This document shows positions 26,548-33,771 of a stretch of 64,000 nucleotides of DNA, one piece after another (positions within the stretch are counted from its first letter, which is position 1; the number at the start of each line of letters is the position of its first letter). The position numbers and the translations under genes are program-made. Under the pieces are notes generated by a model. The model ran no database searches. It was not told the DNA's origin and saw nothing but the letters and a program-made list of their open reading frames with translations. Source of the DNA: Betaproteobacteria bacterium Ga0077526 (GTDB lineage: Bacteria; Pseudomonadota; Gammaproteobacteria; Burkholderiales; Ga0077523); NCBI GenBank assembly GCA_001464765.1, contig LNDV01000029.1:124001-188000 (forward strand). The letters are read 5' to 3'.

Positions 26548-27936
26548 TCACATCGGGAAGATCTTGCCCGGATTCATGATGCCGAGCGGGTCCAGCGCCT
26601 TCTTCACGGCGCGCATGACACTCACGGCTTCGCCATGCTCTGCAGTGAGGAACTTCATCTTGCCCAGCCCGATGCCGTGTTCGCCGGTGCAGGTGCCGTC
26701 CATCGCGAGAGCGCGCATCACCAGCCGTTCGTTCAGGCGCTCCGCCTCGGCGAGTTCCTTCGGATCGTTGCGGTCGATGAGGAACCCCAGGTGGAAGTTG
26801 CCGTCGCCCACGTGCCCGACCAGCGGCGCGATGAGGAAGCTTTCCTTGAGGTCCTTCTTCGTTTCGATGATGCACTCGGTGAGGCGGGAGATCGGGACGC
26901 ACACGTCGGTCGCCCAGATCTCGCAGCCCGGGCGCAGCGCCTTGTTGGCGTACGTAACGTCGTGGCGCGCTGTCCATAGCTGCGTGCGCTCTTCCGGCTT
27001 GGTGGCCCACTTGAACTCGCCGCCGGTGTTCTCGCCGGCGATCGACTGCACGAGTTCCGCCTGTTCCTTCACGCCGGCTTCGGTGCCGTGGAACTCGACG
27101 AACAGTGTGTTCTTGACCGGGTAGTCGAGTTTGGAGAAGCGGTTGACCGCGTCCATCTGCACGTCGTCGAGCAGTTCGATGCGGGCCACGGGAATGCCGA
27201 GTTGGATGGTCTGGATGACCGTGTTGATCGCGCCCTCGAGCGAGTCGAAGGAGCACACGGCAGCTGCCATCGCCTCAGGAATGCCGTACAAGCGCAGCGT
27301 CACTTCCGTGATGATGCCCAGCGTGCCTTCGGAGCCCACGAATAGCCGGGTAAGGTCGTAGCCGGCGGCGGATTTCCGCGCGCGGCGCGAGGTGCGGATG
27401 ACTCGCCCGTCGGCCAGCACCACGGTGAGGGCCAGCACGTTCTCGCGCATCGTGCCGTAGCGGACGGCGTTGGTGCCGGAGGCGCGAGTCGCCGCCATGC
27501 CGCCCAGCGAGGCGTCCGCGCCGGGATCGATGGGGAAAAACAGGCCGAGATCGCGGATGTGCTCGTTCAGCTGCTTGCGGGTGACGCGGGCCTGGACGGT
27601 GACGTCGAGGTCCTCCGCGTTGACGCGCAGGACCTGGTCCAGATTCACCAGGTCGACGACGATGCCGCCGTGCTCGGGGATGACCGCGCCTTCGAGGGAG
27701 GTGCCGGTGCCGTAGGCAACCACGGGAATCTGGTGCCGGGCGCAGACCTGGACGATCTGCGAGACCTCTTCCGTGGAATTGGGGAAGGCGACTGCGTCAG
27801 GCCGGTGGGGGATGTGCCAGGACTCGTCCTTGCTGTGGTGATCCCGGACGCCGGTACTGGTGGAAAGGCGCTCACCCAGCAGGGTCTTGAGCTCTTCGAT
27901 GGCCGGCGCGGCGTCGGCTTGTACGGCAGGTTGCAC
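26548..27936 (-). CDS. FAD-linked oxidase, D-lactate/glycolate oxidase (GlcD/Dld) family
   Basis: A 462-residue flavoprotein. The FAD-binding PP-loop is VVAYGTGTSLEGAVIPEHGG, with DPGADASLGGMAATRASGTNAVRYG as the second contact. GHVGDGNFHLGFL carries the histidines of the substrate/metal site, and GEHGIGLGKMKFL is the C-terminal signature. These enzymes oxidise alpha-hydroxy acids such as D-lactate, glycolate or D-2-hydroxyglutarate; which one is unclear. No iron-sulfur GlcF-like partner is adjacent. GTG 27936 is taken as the start because GAGG lies eight bases upstream; a longer frame exists but its first 34 codons look non-coding. Confidence 0.9.
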   Translation of the reverse strand: MQPAVQADAAPAIEELKTLLGERLSTSTGVRDHHSKDESWHIPHRPDAVAFPNSTEEVSQIVQVCARHQIPVVAYGTGTSLEGAVIPEHGGIVVDLVNLDQVLRVNAEDLDVTVQARVTRKQLNEHIRDLGLFFPIDPGADASLGGMAATRASGTNAVRYGTMRENVLALTVVLADGRVIRTSRRARKSAAGYDLTRLFVGSEGTLGIITEVTLRLYGIPEAMAAAVCSFDSLEGAINTVIQTIQLGIPVARIELLDDVQMDAVNRFSKLDYPVKNTLFVEFHGTEAGVKEQAELVQSIAGENTGGEFKWATKPEERTQLWTARHDVTYANKALRPGCEIWATDVCVPISRLTECIIETKKDLKESFLIAPLVGHVGDGNFHLGFLIDRNDPKELAEAERLNERLVMRALAMDGTCTGEHGIGLGKMKFLTAEHGEAVSVMRAVKKALDPLGIMNPGKIFPM

Positions 27937-28108
27937 GGTAAGAACCTCGAGGAACGGAGACAGAAGGCAATGGTCGCCCTTCCTGCCCGCCCGTGCAAGC
28001 GCCTGGGTCCTGCGGCACTCGGCAATCCCCGCGCTCACGCGGTCGGTCGGTGCCGAGCTGCGGGCGACCCCAACCCGGGCAGGCCGGCCCGCTCGACCCC
28101 CGTTCCGG

Positions 28109-28579
28109 TCAGGCCGAACTGCCCTGCGGGCTCGCCTCGCCGAACAGCGCCAGATACTCGCCGTAGCCTTCCGCTTCGAGGTCCGCCACGGGGATGAAGC
28201 GCAGCGCTGCGGAGTTCATGCAGTAGCGCAATCCGGTGGGCGCCGGACCGTCTTCGAACACGTGCCCCAGATGGGAATCGCCATGGCGGGAGCGCACCTC
28301 GACCCGGACGGCCCAGAGGCGGCGATCCTCCCGGGTGACGACGTTCTCCGGTGCCAGAGGCTGCGTGAAGCTGGGCCAGCCGGTACCGGAATCAAACTTG
28401 TCCCGCGAGCTGAACAGCGGTTCGCCCGAGACGATGTCCACGTAGATGCCCTCGCGATGGTTGTCGCAGTAGGCGTTACTGTAGGGGCGCTCGGTACCTT
28501 CGTGCTGTGTGACCTTGTACTGCTCCGGGGTGAGCCGGCGACGCAGTTCGGCGTCGTCGGGCTTGCGAAATCGGTTCAT
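28109..28579 (-). CDS. msrB: Peptide-methionine (R)-S-oxide reductase
   Basis: A 156-residue enzyme that reduces R-methionine sulfoxide in proteins. GTGWPSF is the conserved substrate-binding motif, [16 protein letters not shown] the central block, and RYCMNSAAL carries the catalytic cysteine. The usual four zinc cysteines are missing (the first region reads [17 protein letters not shown]), matching the zinc-free subgroup seen in PilB-like proteins. It begins [16 protein letters not shown], a standard family start. It probably acts in the cytoplasm. Confidence 0.96.
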   Translation of the reverse strand: MNRFRKPDDAELRRRLTPEQYKVTQHEGTERPYSNAYCDNHREGIYVDIVSGEPLFSSRDKFDSGTGWPSFTQPLAPENVVTREDRRLWAVRVEVRSRHGDSHLGHVFEDGPAPTGLRYCMNSAALRFIPVADLEAEGYGEYLALFGEASPQGSSA

Positions 28580-28708
28580 GACCTGCCTCGTGACGATATC
28601 TCGGTCGTTTGCGATGACCGGCTGCCGGATGGACCAGATTCAGCGGTGCGGGTTCCGGCCGCTCGACGCTGCCGGGTCAGCGCCGGGCAGCGAAGATCGG
28701 GCGACCCA

Positions 28709-28741
28709 CAAAAAAATAACCGGGACCCTTGCGGATCCCGG
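28709..28741 (-). terminator. Rho-independent terminator of the amidohydrolase transcript
   Basis: On the minus strand CCGGGATCC/GGGTCCCGG pair (one mismatch) around a 4-base loop and are followed at once by TTATTTTTTT. This is the most classical intrinsic terminator in the window. Confidence 0.8.
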
Positions 28742-28916
28742 CTCTTCCTCCCCCTTTTCGGGTGCTTTTCAGGACTGCCGGACTGCCGGAGCCGCAATTG
28801 CGGCTGTGAATGAGCTGGCGCGAGTTCTATGGCCTGCGTGTCTCGCTCGATCGGTTGCCCGATCTGCTCAGTTCTTCACGACAGCCCGGAACGTCCTGGG
28901 GACTTCCGGGCAATAA

Positions 28917-28937
28917 CGCCGGGCCTCAGGCCCGGCG
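28917..28937. terminator. Hairpin just after the amidohydrolase stop
   Basis: A 10-bp inverted repeat (28917-28926 with 28928-28937) lies six bases beyond the stop on the minus strand. There is no U tract; it may stabilise the 3' end ahead of the true terminator at 28709-28741. Confidence 0.5.
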
Positions 28938-28943
28938 AGGAAC

Positions 28944-30476
28944 TCAGGCCGTGGTCTTCTTTGCCACGTAGCCGTAGGCAGCATTGCTGCGGCCGGTGTC
29001 GCCACCCATCGCGAGGTACTCTGCCTTGATGGCGGCGAGCTTGTCGGCGGTGAACGCCGGGCCCTGGGCCACCTTCATGTCGAGGCCGTAGAGGTGTGCG
29101 GCGTTGAGGCCGAAGATCTTCTGTTTCACTTCGCTGTTGGCGCCGCCGAGGCGGGTCTTCCATTTCTGCTGCTTCATCATCTCGTCCGGGATCTCCAGAC
29201 GGCGCATGGCTTCGATCTGCCACTGCGGGCTGCCGTACCAGACCGAGTCCGTACCCCAGACCACGCGCTCCGGCCCCATCAGGTTCACCAGCTGGCCGAT
29301 GAAGGCCGCGGCGAACTTCGGGTTGGTGACGGCGGTGGAGGCGAAGCTGGTGCCGATCTCGGCGTACACGTTGTTGACGCCGAACTTCTCGGGGATGCGA
29401 GCCAGATCGGTGGACCACTGGATGTAGCTGTTCTTTTCGAAATCGGCCATCTCGCGGTCCGGGGCGTCAGCCAGCCACGGACGGAGTGCGGAGTGGTAGA
29501 TGACGAAGTTCATGCCGGGCCAGTCCTTCGCGGCCTTGCCCACATCGGACACCGTGGCGCTTTCCCACGTGCCCGCGAAGGCCTTCTCGTAGTCACGCGG
29601 CATCAGACCCTTGTGGATACAGATGGTGTTGATGCCGGACTTGATGGCCTTCTCGTAGAACGGGTACATCAGCTTTTCGTCGTCGAGGCGCCAGGCGTAC
29701 TTGGACGGGCCGAACGGATCGCCGATGGTGTAGGACTTCCAGGACACGGGCTTGAGGGTCTCGATGCCGCGAGCCACTTCGTCCATCCAGTTGGGGTACT
29801 TCGGCGTGATGACGGTGTGGCCCAGCATGCGGGTGCTGCCGGCCATCTTGTTCACGGCACGACAGGCGTTCTGGATGGCGTCGTTGGACAGCAGCCACCA
29901 GGAGGGATCGTCGAAGGGCGCGCCCGACAGCAGCGACATCTTCGTGTCGGAGTCGAGGAAGATTTCCTTAAGGTAGTTGTCCATCTTGTAGCGGGCCAGG
30001 GTCATCGGCGCTTCGTTGATGCGCGGATTCACCTTGGCGCCGACGGCCCACTTGGTGAGGCCCAGCAGACCTTCCTGCTTGAAGTCGTCGCGGATGAAGT
30101 GGGTCTGGTCGTCGAAGATGAACTGGCCGGCCAGCTGGCTGCGGCGATAGTCGGACATCTCCATGTCACCGGCTTCGGCCTCGGTGACATCGAACACGGG
30201 GCCGAACACCTTGTTCATCGCGAGGAACGCCGTCGCCATGCCGGCGTTGGTCGCGAGGAAGGTGCGGCGGTCCATGCCGTGGCGCTTGGCCTGGGTGTCC
30301 GCCATTTCCTTGATCAGCGCCTCGACCTGGGCCTGCTTCTCGGTCTGGGGAATGGGGTTGTATTCGCCGTTGGAAACCATCTGCGTCGGCACCGGGGAGC
30401 GGAACGCCACTTCGTCCGCGGGAGCGACCGTCTTCATCTCGTCGTCGCTCATGTGCACACCGATATGTCTTTGCAT
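28944..30476 (-). CDS. Amidohydrolase family protein with internal Tat-like motif
   Basis: A 510-residue protein of the Amidohydro_2 (ACMSD/TIM-barrel) type. Its C-terminal half has the barrel signatures NVYAEIGTSFA and RVVWGTDSVWYG, the last with the metal-site aspartate, while MNFVIYHSALRP supplies a metal-site histidine. It starts at ATG 30476, with GGAG seven bases before it. The twin-arginine motif (RRTFLATNAG) sits about 70 residues in, after a charged, well-formed N-terminal segment, and is followed by a hydrophobic run. Either the protein is exported with an unusually long N-region, or a start further in (just before DRRTF) is used. The hydrolase substrate is unknown. A small cysteine protein gene is 87 bases upstream. 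Confidence 0.88.
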   Translation of the reverse strand: MQRHIGVHMSDDEMKTVAPADEVAFRSPVPTQMVSNGEYNPIPQTEKQAQVEALIKEMADTQAKRHGMDRRTFLATNAGMATAFLAMNKVFGPVFDVTEAEAGDMEMSDYRRSQLAGQFIFDDQTHFIRDDFKQEGLLGLTKWAVGAKVNPRINEAPMTLARYKMDNYLKEIFLDSDTKMSLLSGAPFDDPSWWLLSNDAIQNACRAVNKMAGSTRMLGHTVITPKYPNWMDEVARGIETLKPVSWKSYTIGDPFGPSKYAWRLDDEKLMYPFYEKAIKSGINTICIHKGLMPRDYEKAFAGTWESATVSDVGKAAKDWPGMNFVIYHSALRPWLADAPDREMADFEKNSYIQWSTDLARIPEKFGVNNVYAEIGTSFASTAVTNPKFAAAFIGQLVNLMGPERVVWGTDSVWYGSPQWQIEAMRRLEIPDEMMKQQKWKTRLGGANSEVKQKIFGLNAAHLYGLDMKVAQGPAFTADKLAAIKAEYLAMGGDTGRSNAAYGYVAKKTTA

Positions 30477-30563
30477 CACCACTCTCCTTTCCCAATGTAA
30501 TGAAGGAAGAACCAGCGCTCCGGCAGCCTGGCCGCCGGCGATGGTTCCCGACTACCCCGTGAG

Positions 30564-30830
30564 CTACTTGTCGAACTTGTACGCCTTGTCTTCCTCGGTC
30601 TTGCCTTCGCAGGCGGCGGCGACGTTGTTCTTGGCGTTGGTGCAGGCAGTGCCCACGGCGACCATGGTGTCGCCGGCGCTGTTCTGATCGTTGCAGAAGT
30701 ACTCCATCTGCTTCTTCGCGTCGGCGCAGTTGCCGGCGCGCTCATCCTTCGACTGGGCAAAGGAAGATGAGAGGAACACAGGAACGGTGGCGATCGCCAG
30801 CACAGTGGCGGTGAGACGGGACATCCGCAT
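30564..30830 (-). CDS. Small secreted four-cysteine protein
   Basis: An 88-residue exported protein of unknown function. A signal peptide (1-25, ending SFAQ) precedes a helical mature part with cysteines at 35, 46, 63 and 74. Their spacing (11-17-11) is symmetric, suggesting a helical hairpin held by two disulfides. The start has GGGAG about six bases upstream. It lies 87 bases before the amidohydrolase on the same strand, so the two may form one transcript. I recognise no family. Confidence 0.7.
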   Translation of the reverse strand: MRMSRLTATVLAIATVPVFLSSSFAQSKDERAGNCADAKKQMEYFCNDQNSAGDTMVAVGTACTNAKNNVAAACEGKTEEDKAYKFDK

Positions 30831-31147
30831 TGGCTCTCCCTAGGGTTCAGTTCAGGATATCTGCGGCGATCGCCCGAAAGATCCGGCGATTGCGCGCGGC
30901 ATGTCATGGTCGGAGGTTCGGGTGCGTGTGCATGCCTGCACGGCAGAACCGCATGACGACCACGTAAATCATGCTAATCCTGTCGGAGACGCGATCACAA
31001 GAACTTTCGCTGATGCAATGCAGCAGCGGCTTGGGCAGGCGCACAGGCGCGCCCGGCGCGCCTGTGCGGCGGGCGGGTGGCCTGGAGATGGGCGCCGCAC
31101 AAGGACCCGCCGCGAACGCCGGTCGGCGCGCGCGGGTCCCGGGAAGA
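30831..31147. other. 317-base intergenic region with one strong hairpin
   Basis: No credible gene. It holds the promoter region of the small four-cysteine gene (AT-richer around 30950-31010) and the 13-bp hairpin listed separately. Confidence 0.5.
31040..31068 (-). terminator. Perfect 13-bp hairpin downstream of the enolase-superfamily gene
   Basis: CGCACAGGCGCGC (31040-31052) pairs exactly with 31056-31068 around a 3-base loop. It is about 80 bases past the stop on the minus strand, without a U tract. Confidence 0.55.
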
Positions 31148-32242
31148 TCAGTGCACAAGATAGCGCGCGACGGCCGACTCGTCCCAGCGGATGCCGGCGC
31201 CGGTGCCTTCGATGGGGTGGGCATGACCGTCGACGACACGGACCGGCTCTTGCAGCACCGGTGCCGCCCAGTCGACATATTCGAGCCAGTGGCACGTCGG
31301 TGTCGCTGCAAGGAGATGCACGCTGAATTCGGGGAACAGGTGGCTCGACATCTCCATGCCGAAGGCCTGCGCGAGCGTGGCCGCCCGCAACCAGCCCGTC
31401 ACGCCGCCGATGCGCTGGACGTCCGGCATGACATAGTCCATCGCCCGGCACTGCAGTGCCTGCAACATTTCGAAACTATTGAGCAGGTTCTCGCCGGTCT
31501 GCACCGGCGTGCGCAGCGCTTCGGCGATGCGGGCGCTGCCGACATAGTCGTCGTGGCGCACCGGCTCTTCGATCCAGACGAGACCTTCGTCGTCGAGCAT
31601 TCGCCCGCGCAGGATCGCGTCGTTCCACGTGAGGCGCTGGTTGTAGTCGGACATCACCGCGACACGGTCACCGAGACCGGCGCGCACTGCCCGCACGGCT
31701 GCGAGATCCTGCGCCGGGTCGTCCCGGCCGAGGCGAAGTTTTACCGCGCTGAAGCTGCCTTCCGCGGCAAGCGACAGGGCTTCCGCGGCGACCTGCTCCA
31801 CCGGCTGGATCCACAACCCGCAACTGTTGTAGGCGCGGATCGGCCGGGCGGTGGCGCCGAGCAGGTCGGCGAGCGGCAGGCCGCGCGCCTGCGCCAGCGC
31901 GTCCCATGCGCACATGTCCAGCCCGGCCAGCGCGAGCCCGACGATGCCGGGAGAGTCGATGAGCGTGAGCCGCTTGCGCAGCTTCGCATCGAGATCGAGC
32001 GGCGCCAGCAGATCGCCGGCGATCATCGCGGACAGTCCCTGCAGCATGTCCACGACCGGCTTCTGCGCCACGGGTGTGAAGGTGAACACGTACGACCGGC
32101 CCGTGATGCCTGCATCCGTTTCCAGATCGATCAGGACGAGCGAGGCATTGGGGATCGATCCCGACGCCGTGGCCGGCGGCAATCGGAACGGCACGAGGAC
32201 GGGACGCGCGCGAACGCCGCGGATGCGGATGGGTTCCTGCAT
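31148..32242 (-). CDS. Enolase superfamily enzyme, mandelate racemase/muconate lactonizing type
   Basis: A 364-residue TIM-barrel enzyme that would abstract a proton alpha to a carboxylate. Metal ligands are the Asp in VMSDYNQRLTW, the Glu in WIEEPVRHDDY and the Glu in QTGENLLNSFE. KLRLG supplies the second-strand Lys, and HLFPEFSVHLLAA the late His region. The N-terminal capping domain starts RIRGVRARPVLVPFRLP. Its reaction (racemase, dehydratase or lactonizing) cannot be told from sequence. ATG 32242 has GAGGA eight bases upstream and is 12 bases past the stop of the PanE-like gene, so the two are an operon. Confidence 0.9.
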   Translation of the reverse strand: MQEPIRIRGVRARPVLVPFRLPPATASGSIPNASLVLIDLETDAGITGRSYVFTFTPVAQKPVVDMLQGLSAMIAGDLLAPLDLDAKLRKRLTLIDSPGIVGLALAGLDMCAWDALAQARGLPLADLLGATARPIRAYNSCGLWIQPVEQVAAEALSLAAEGSFSAVKLRLGRDDPAQDLAAVRAVRAGLGDRVAVMSDYNQRLTWNDAILRGRMLDDEGLVWIEEPVRHDDYVGSARIAEALRTPVQTGENLLNSFEMLQALQCRAMDYVMPDVQRIGGVTGWLRAATLAQAFGMEMSSHLFPEFSVHLLAATPTCHWLEYVDWAAPVLQEPVRVVDGHAHPIEGTGAGIRWDESAVARYLVH

Positions 32243-32253
32243 GGGTGTCGTCC

Positions 32254-33195
32254 TCATTGGACCGGTCGGGCCGACGGATGCCGCCCGTCGGCGTGGAGCT
32301 TCAGCGCGGCATGCACAAAGCCATGCGCGGGTGTCGCGACCCCCAGCTCGTGCCCGAGACGCACTACGCCGCCCGAGAGCCAGGGGAGTTCCAGTCGGTT
32401 GCCACGCTGCAGGTCGCCCAGCATGGAAGCCACCATCTCGGGCGGGAGCGAGTCCAGCCGCTCCAGCATGGCGTTGACCGTGCCGTCGGCGAGCCGCACG
32501 CCGCGGGCGCGGGCGATGGCAACGACTTCCTCGGCCAGCTGCCGGAACAGGCGCCGCGTGTCCGCGTCCTCGCGGAGGGGGCCGAGCGGAAGCCGGGTGA
32601 GCGTCGTCATCGCCGAGAGTGACGCGAGGAAAACGAACTTCTGCCAGATGGCCTCGTTGATGTTGTTCGGCACGCGTGCGTCGATGCCGGCCCGCTTGCA
32701 CGCTTCCTCCAGCGCCGTCACGCGAGGCGTGCGATGCCCGTCCAGTTCGCCGAACTGCAGCATGGCCATCGCGCCGTTGTGCCGGATGACGCCCGGTTCC
32801 TCGATGAGGGCCGCGATGTTCGCAACTCCGCCCAGCACCCGCTCGCGTCCGAACGCGGCCACGAGCTTGTCCTCGGCGTCCACGCCATTCTGGAAGGAGA
32901 TGACGGTGCTTGCGGGCCCCATGAGCGGCTTGGCGGTCCCGATGGCTTCGTCGGTCGACCAGAGCTTCGTCGCGATCAGGACGTAGTCCACCGTGCCCAC
33001 GGAGGCCGGGTCGGCCGTGGCCTGCACCGGATGGACCAGCAGATCGCCGTTGGCGGACAGGACCTTGAGGCCCCTGGCACGCATCGCCTCGAGATGGCTG
33101 CCCCGGGCGATGAAGGTGACGTCCTCTCCGGCAAGGGCCCAGCGGGCCCCGAAGTAGCCGCCGACTCCGCCGGCGCCGATGATCGCGATGCGCAT
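32254..33195 (-). CDS. panE: 2-dehydropantoate 2-reductase family protein
   Basis: A 313-residue NADP-dependent reductase. The Rossmann motif GAGGVGGYFGARWA (7-20) opens the protein; ISFQNGVDAEDKL, the Lys of IWQKFVFLAS and the LSGGVVRLGHELGVATP segment are ketopantoate-reductase landmarks. The classical role is NADPH reduction of 2-dehydropantoate to pantoate for CoA synthesis. Because it pairs with an enolase-superfamily catabolic enzyme rather than pan genes, it may reduce another 2-keto acid. The symbol therefore reflects the family only. Confidence 0.9.
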   Translation of the reverse strand: MRIAIIGAGGVGGYFGARWALAGEDVTFIARGSHLEAMRARGLKVLSANGDLLVHPVQATADPASVGTVDYVLIATKLWSTDEAIGTAKPLMGPASTVISFQNGVDAEDKLVAAFGRERVLGGVANIAALIEEPGVIRHNGAMAMLQFGELDGHRTPRVTALEEACKRAGIDARVPNNINEAIWQKFVFLASLSAMTTLTRLPLGPLREDADTRRLFRQLAEEVVAIARARGVRLADGTVNAMLERLDSLPPEMVASMLGDLQRGNRLELPWLSGGVVRLGHELGVATPAHGFVHAALKLHADGRHPSARPVQ

Positions 33196-33771
33196 TGCAA
33201 CTGTTCCTGACTGGGTGGAAGAAGGGGTGCCACTGTAAACCGAAACCGGCTGGGGACCCGCCCGCGGCCTTCGCGCCGCGATCGTGACGTCAACGTGACG
33301 TCTGCGTGACTACGCAGGCTCGCGTAGGAAAGCATCAGGTGAATACCCGATTGTCATTGCCCCATGCATGCCATAGGATGGAAGGAAATCTCGGTAATTC
33401 CGGCGGTTGCCTGTCATTTTCCGGTCACTTCAGGCAGTCCGGACGGAACGGTCCGAGCCCGGCGGGAACGGCACGGCGGAGTGCCCCACGGCACCCCGCT
33501 CGGCGTCCCGCACGACAAGAACCGGAAATCGAACCGGTACGAAGCAAGCGGTGATCGGGGTGGCACCAGGCGGGCTCGCAATGCTGGCTGATGCCCGACC
33601 CCGTAGCGCATGCGGAAGGAGACCTCTCCCCCGCTTTCGTCTGCGGCGTTGCCATGCGGTGCGTCGGGGCTCTCGTCATGGGCGCCGTCGTCCCCCGCAA
33701 TCGACGATGAGCCATGTTCCCGACCGGTGGCGCGCATGCGGTCGACACCCTGATGTTCCAGGAGTGCCGCA
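33196..33771. other. 576-base divergent leader before the giant exoprotein gene
   Basis: No convincing gene. The left part (33283-33310) has three TGACGTC-type boxes at 11-base steps. AT-richer sequence at 33320-33425 is a good place for promoters, but I could not name -35/-10 pairs with confidence. The rest is GC-rich leader running to the AGGAG before ATG 33772. Confidence 0.5.
33283..33310 (+). promoter_or_regulatory. Three tandem CGTGAC(GTC) boxes, 11-base period
   Basis: CGTGACGTC occurs at 33283-33291 and 33294-33302, and CGTGAC again at 33305-33310, so three half-sites fall on one face of the helix. The first includes the palindrome TGACGTCA. This looks like an operator for a cooperative regulator of the giant gene or of panE. 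The protein is unknown. Confidence 0.4.

Larger units (their letters stand above)
28580..28943. other. 364-base intergenic region with two hairpins, no gene
   Basis: I see no credible coding frame here. It contains two terminator-like hairpins for the minus-strand amidohydrolase transcript (listed separately) and, near its left end, the leader of msrB. Confidence 0.6.

Noticed and set aside
30971..32986. A 671-codon plus-strand frame over the enolase-superfamily and PanE-like genes
   Set aside because: Its translation is low-complexity; the minus-strand genes have full catalytic motifs.
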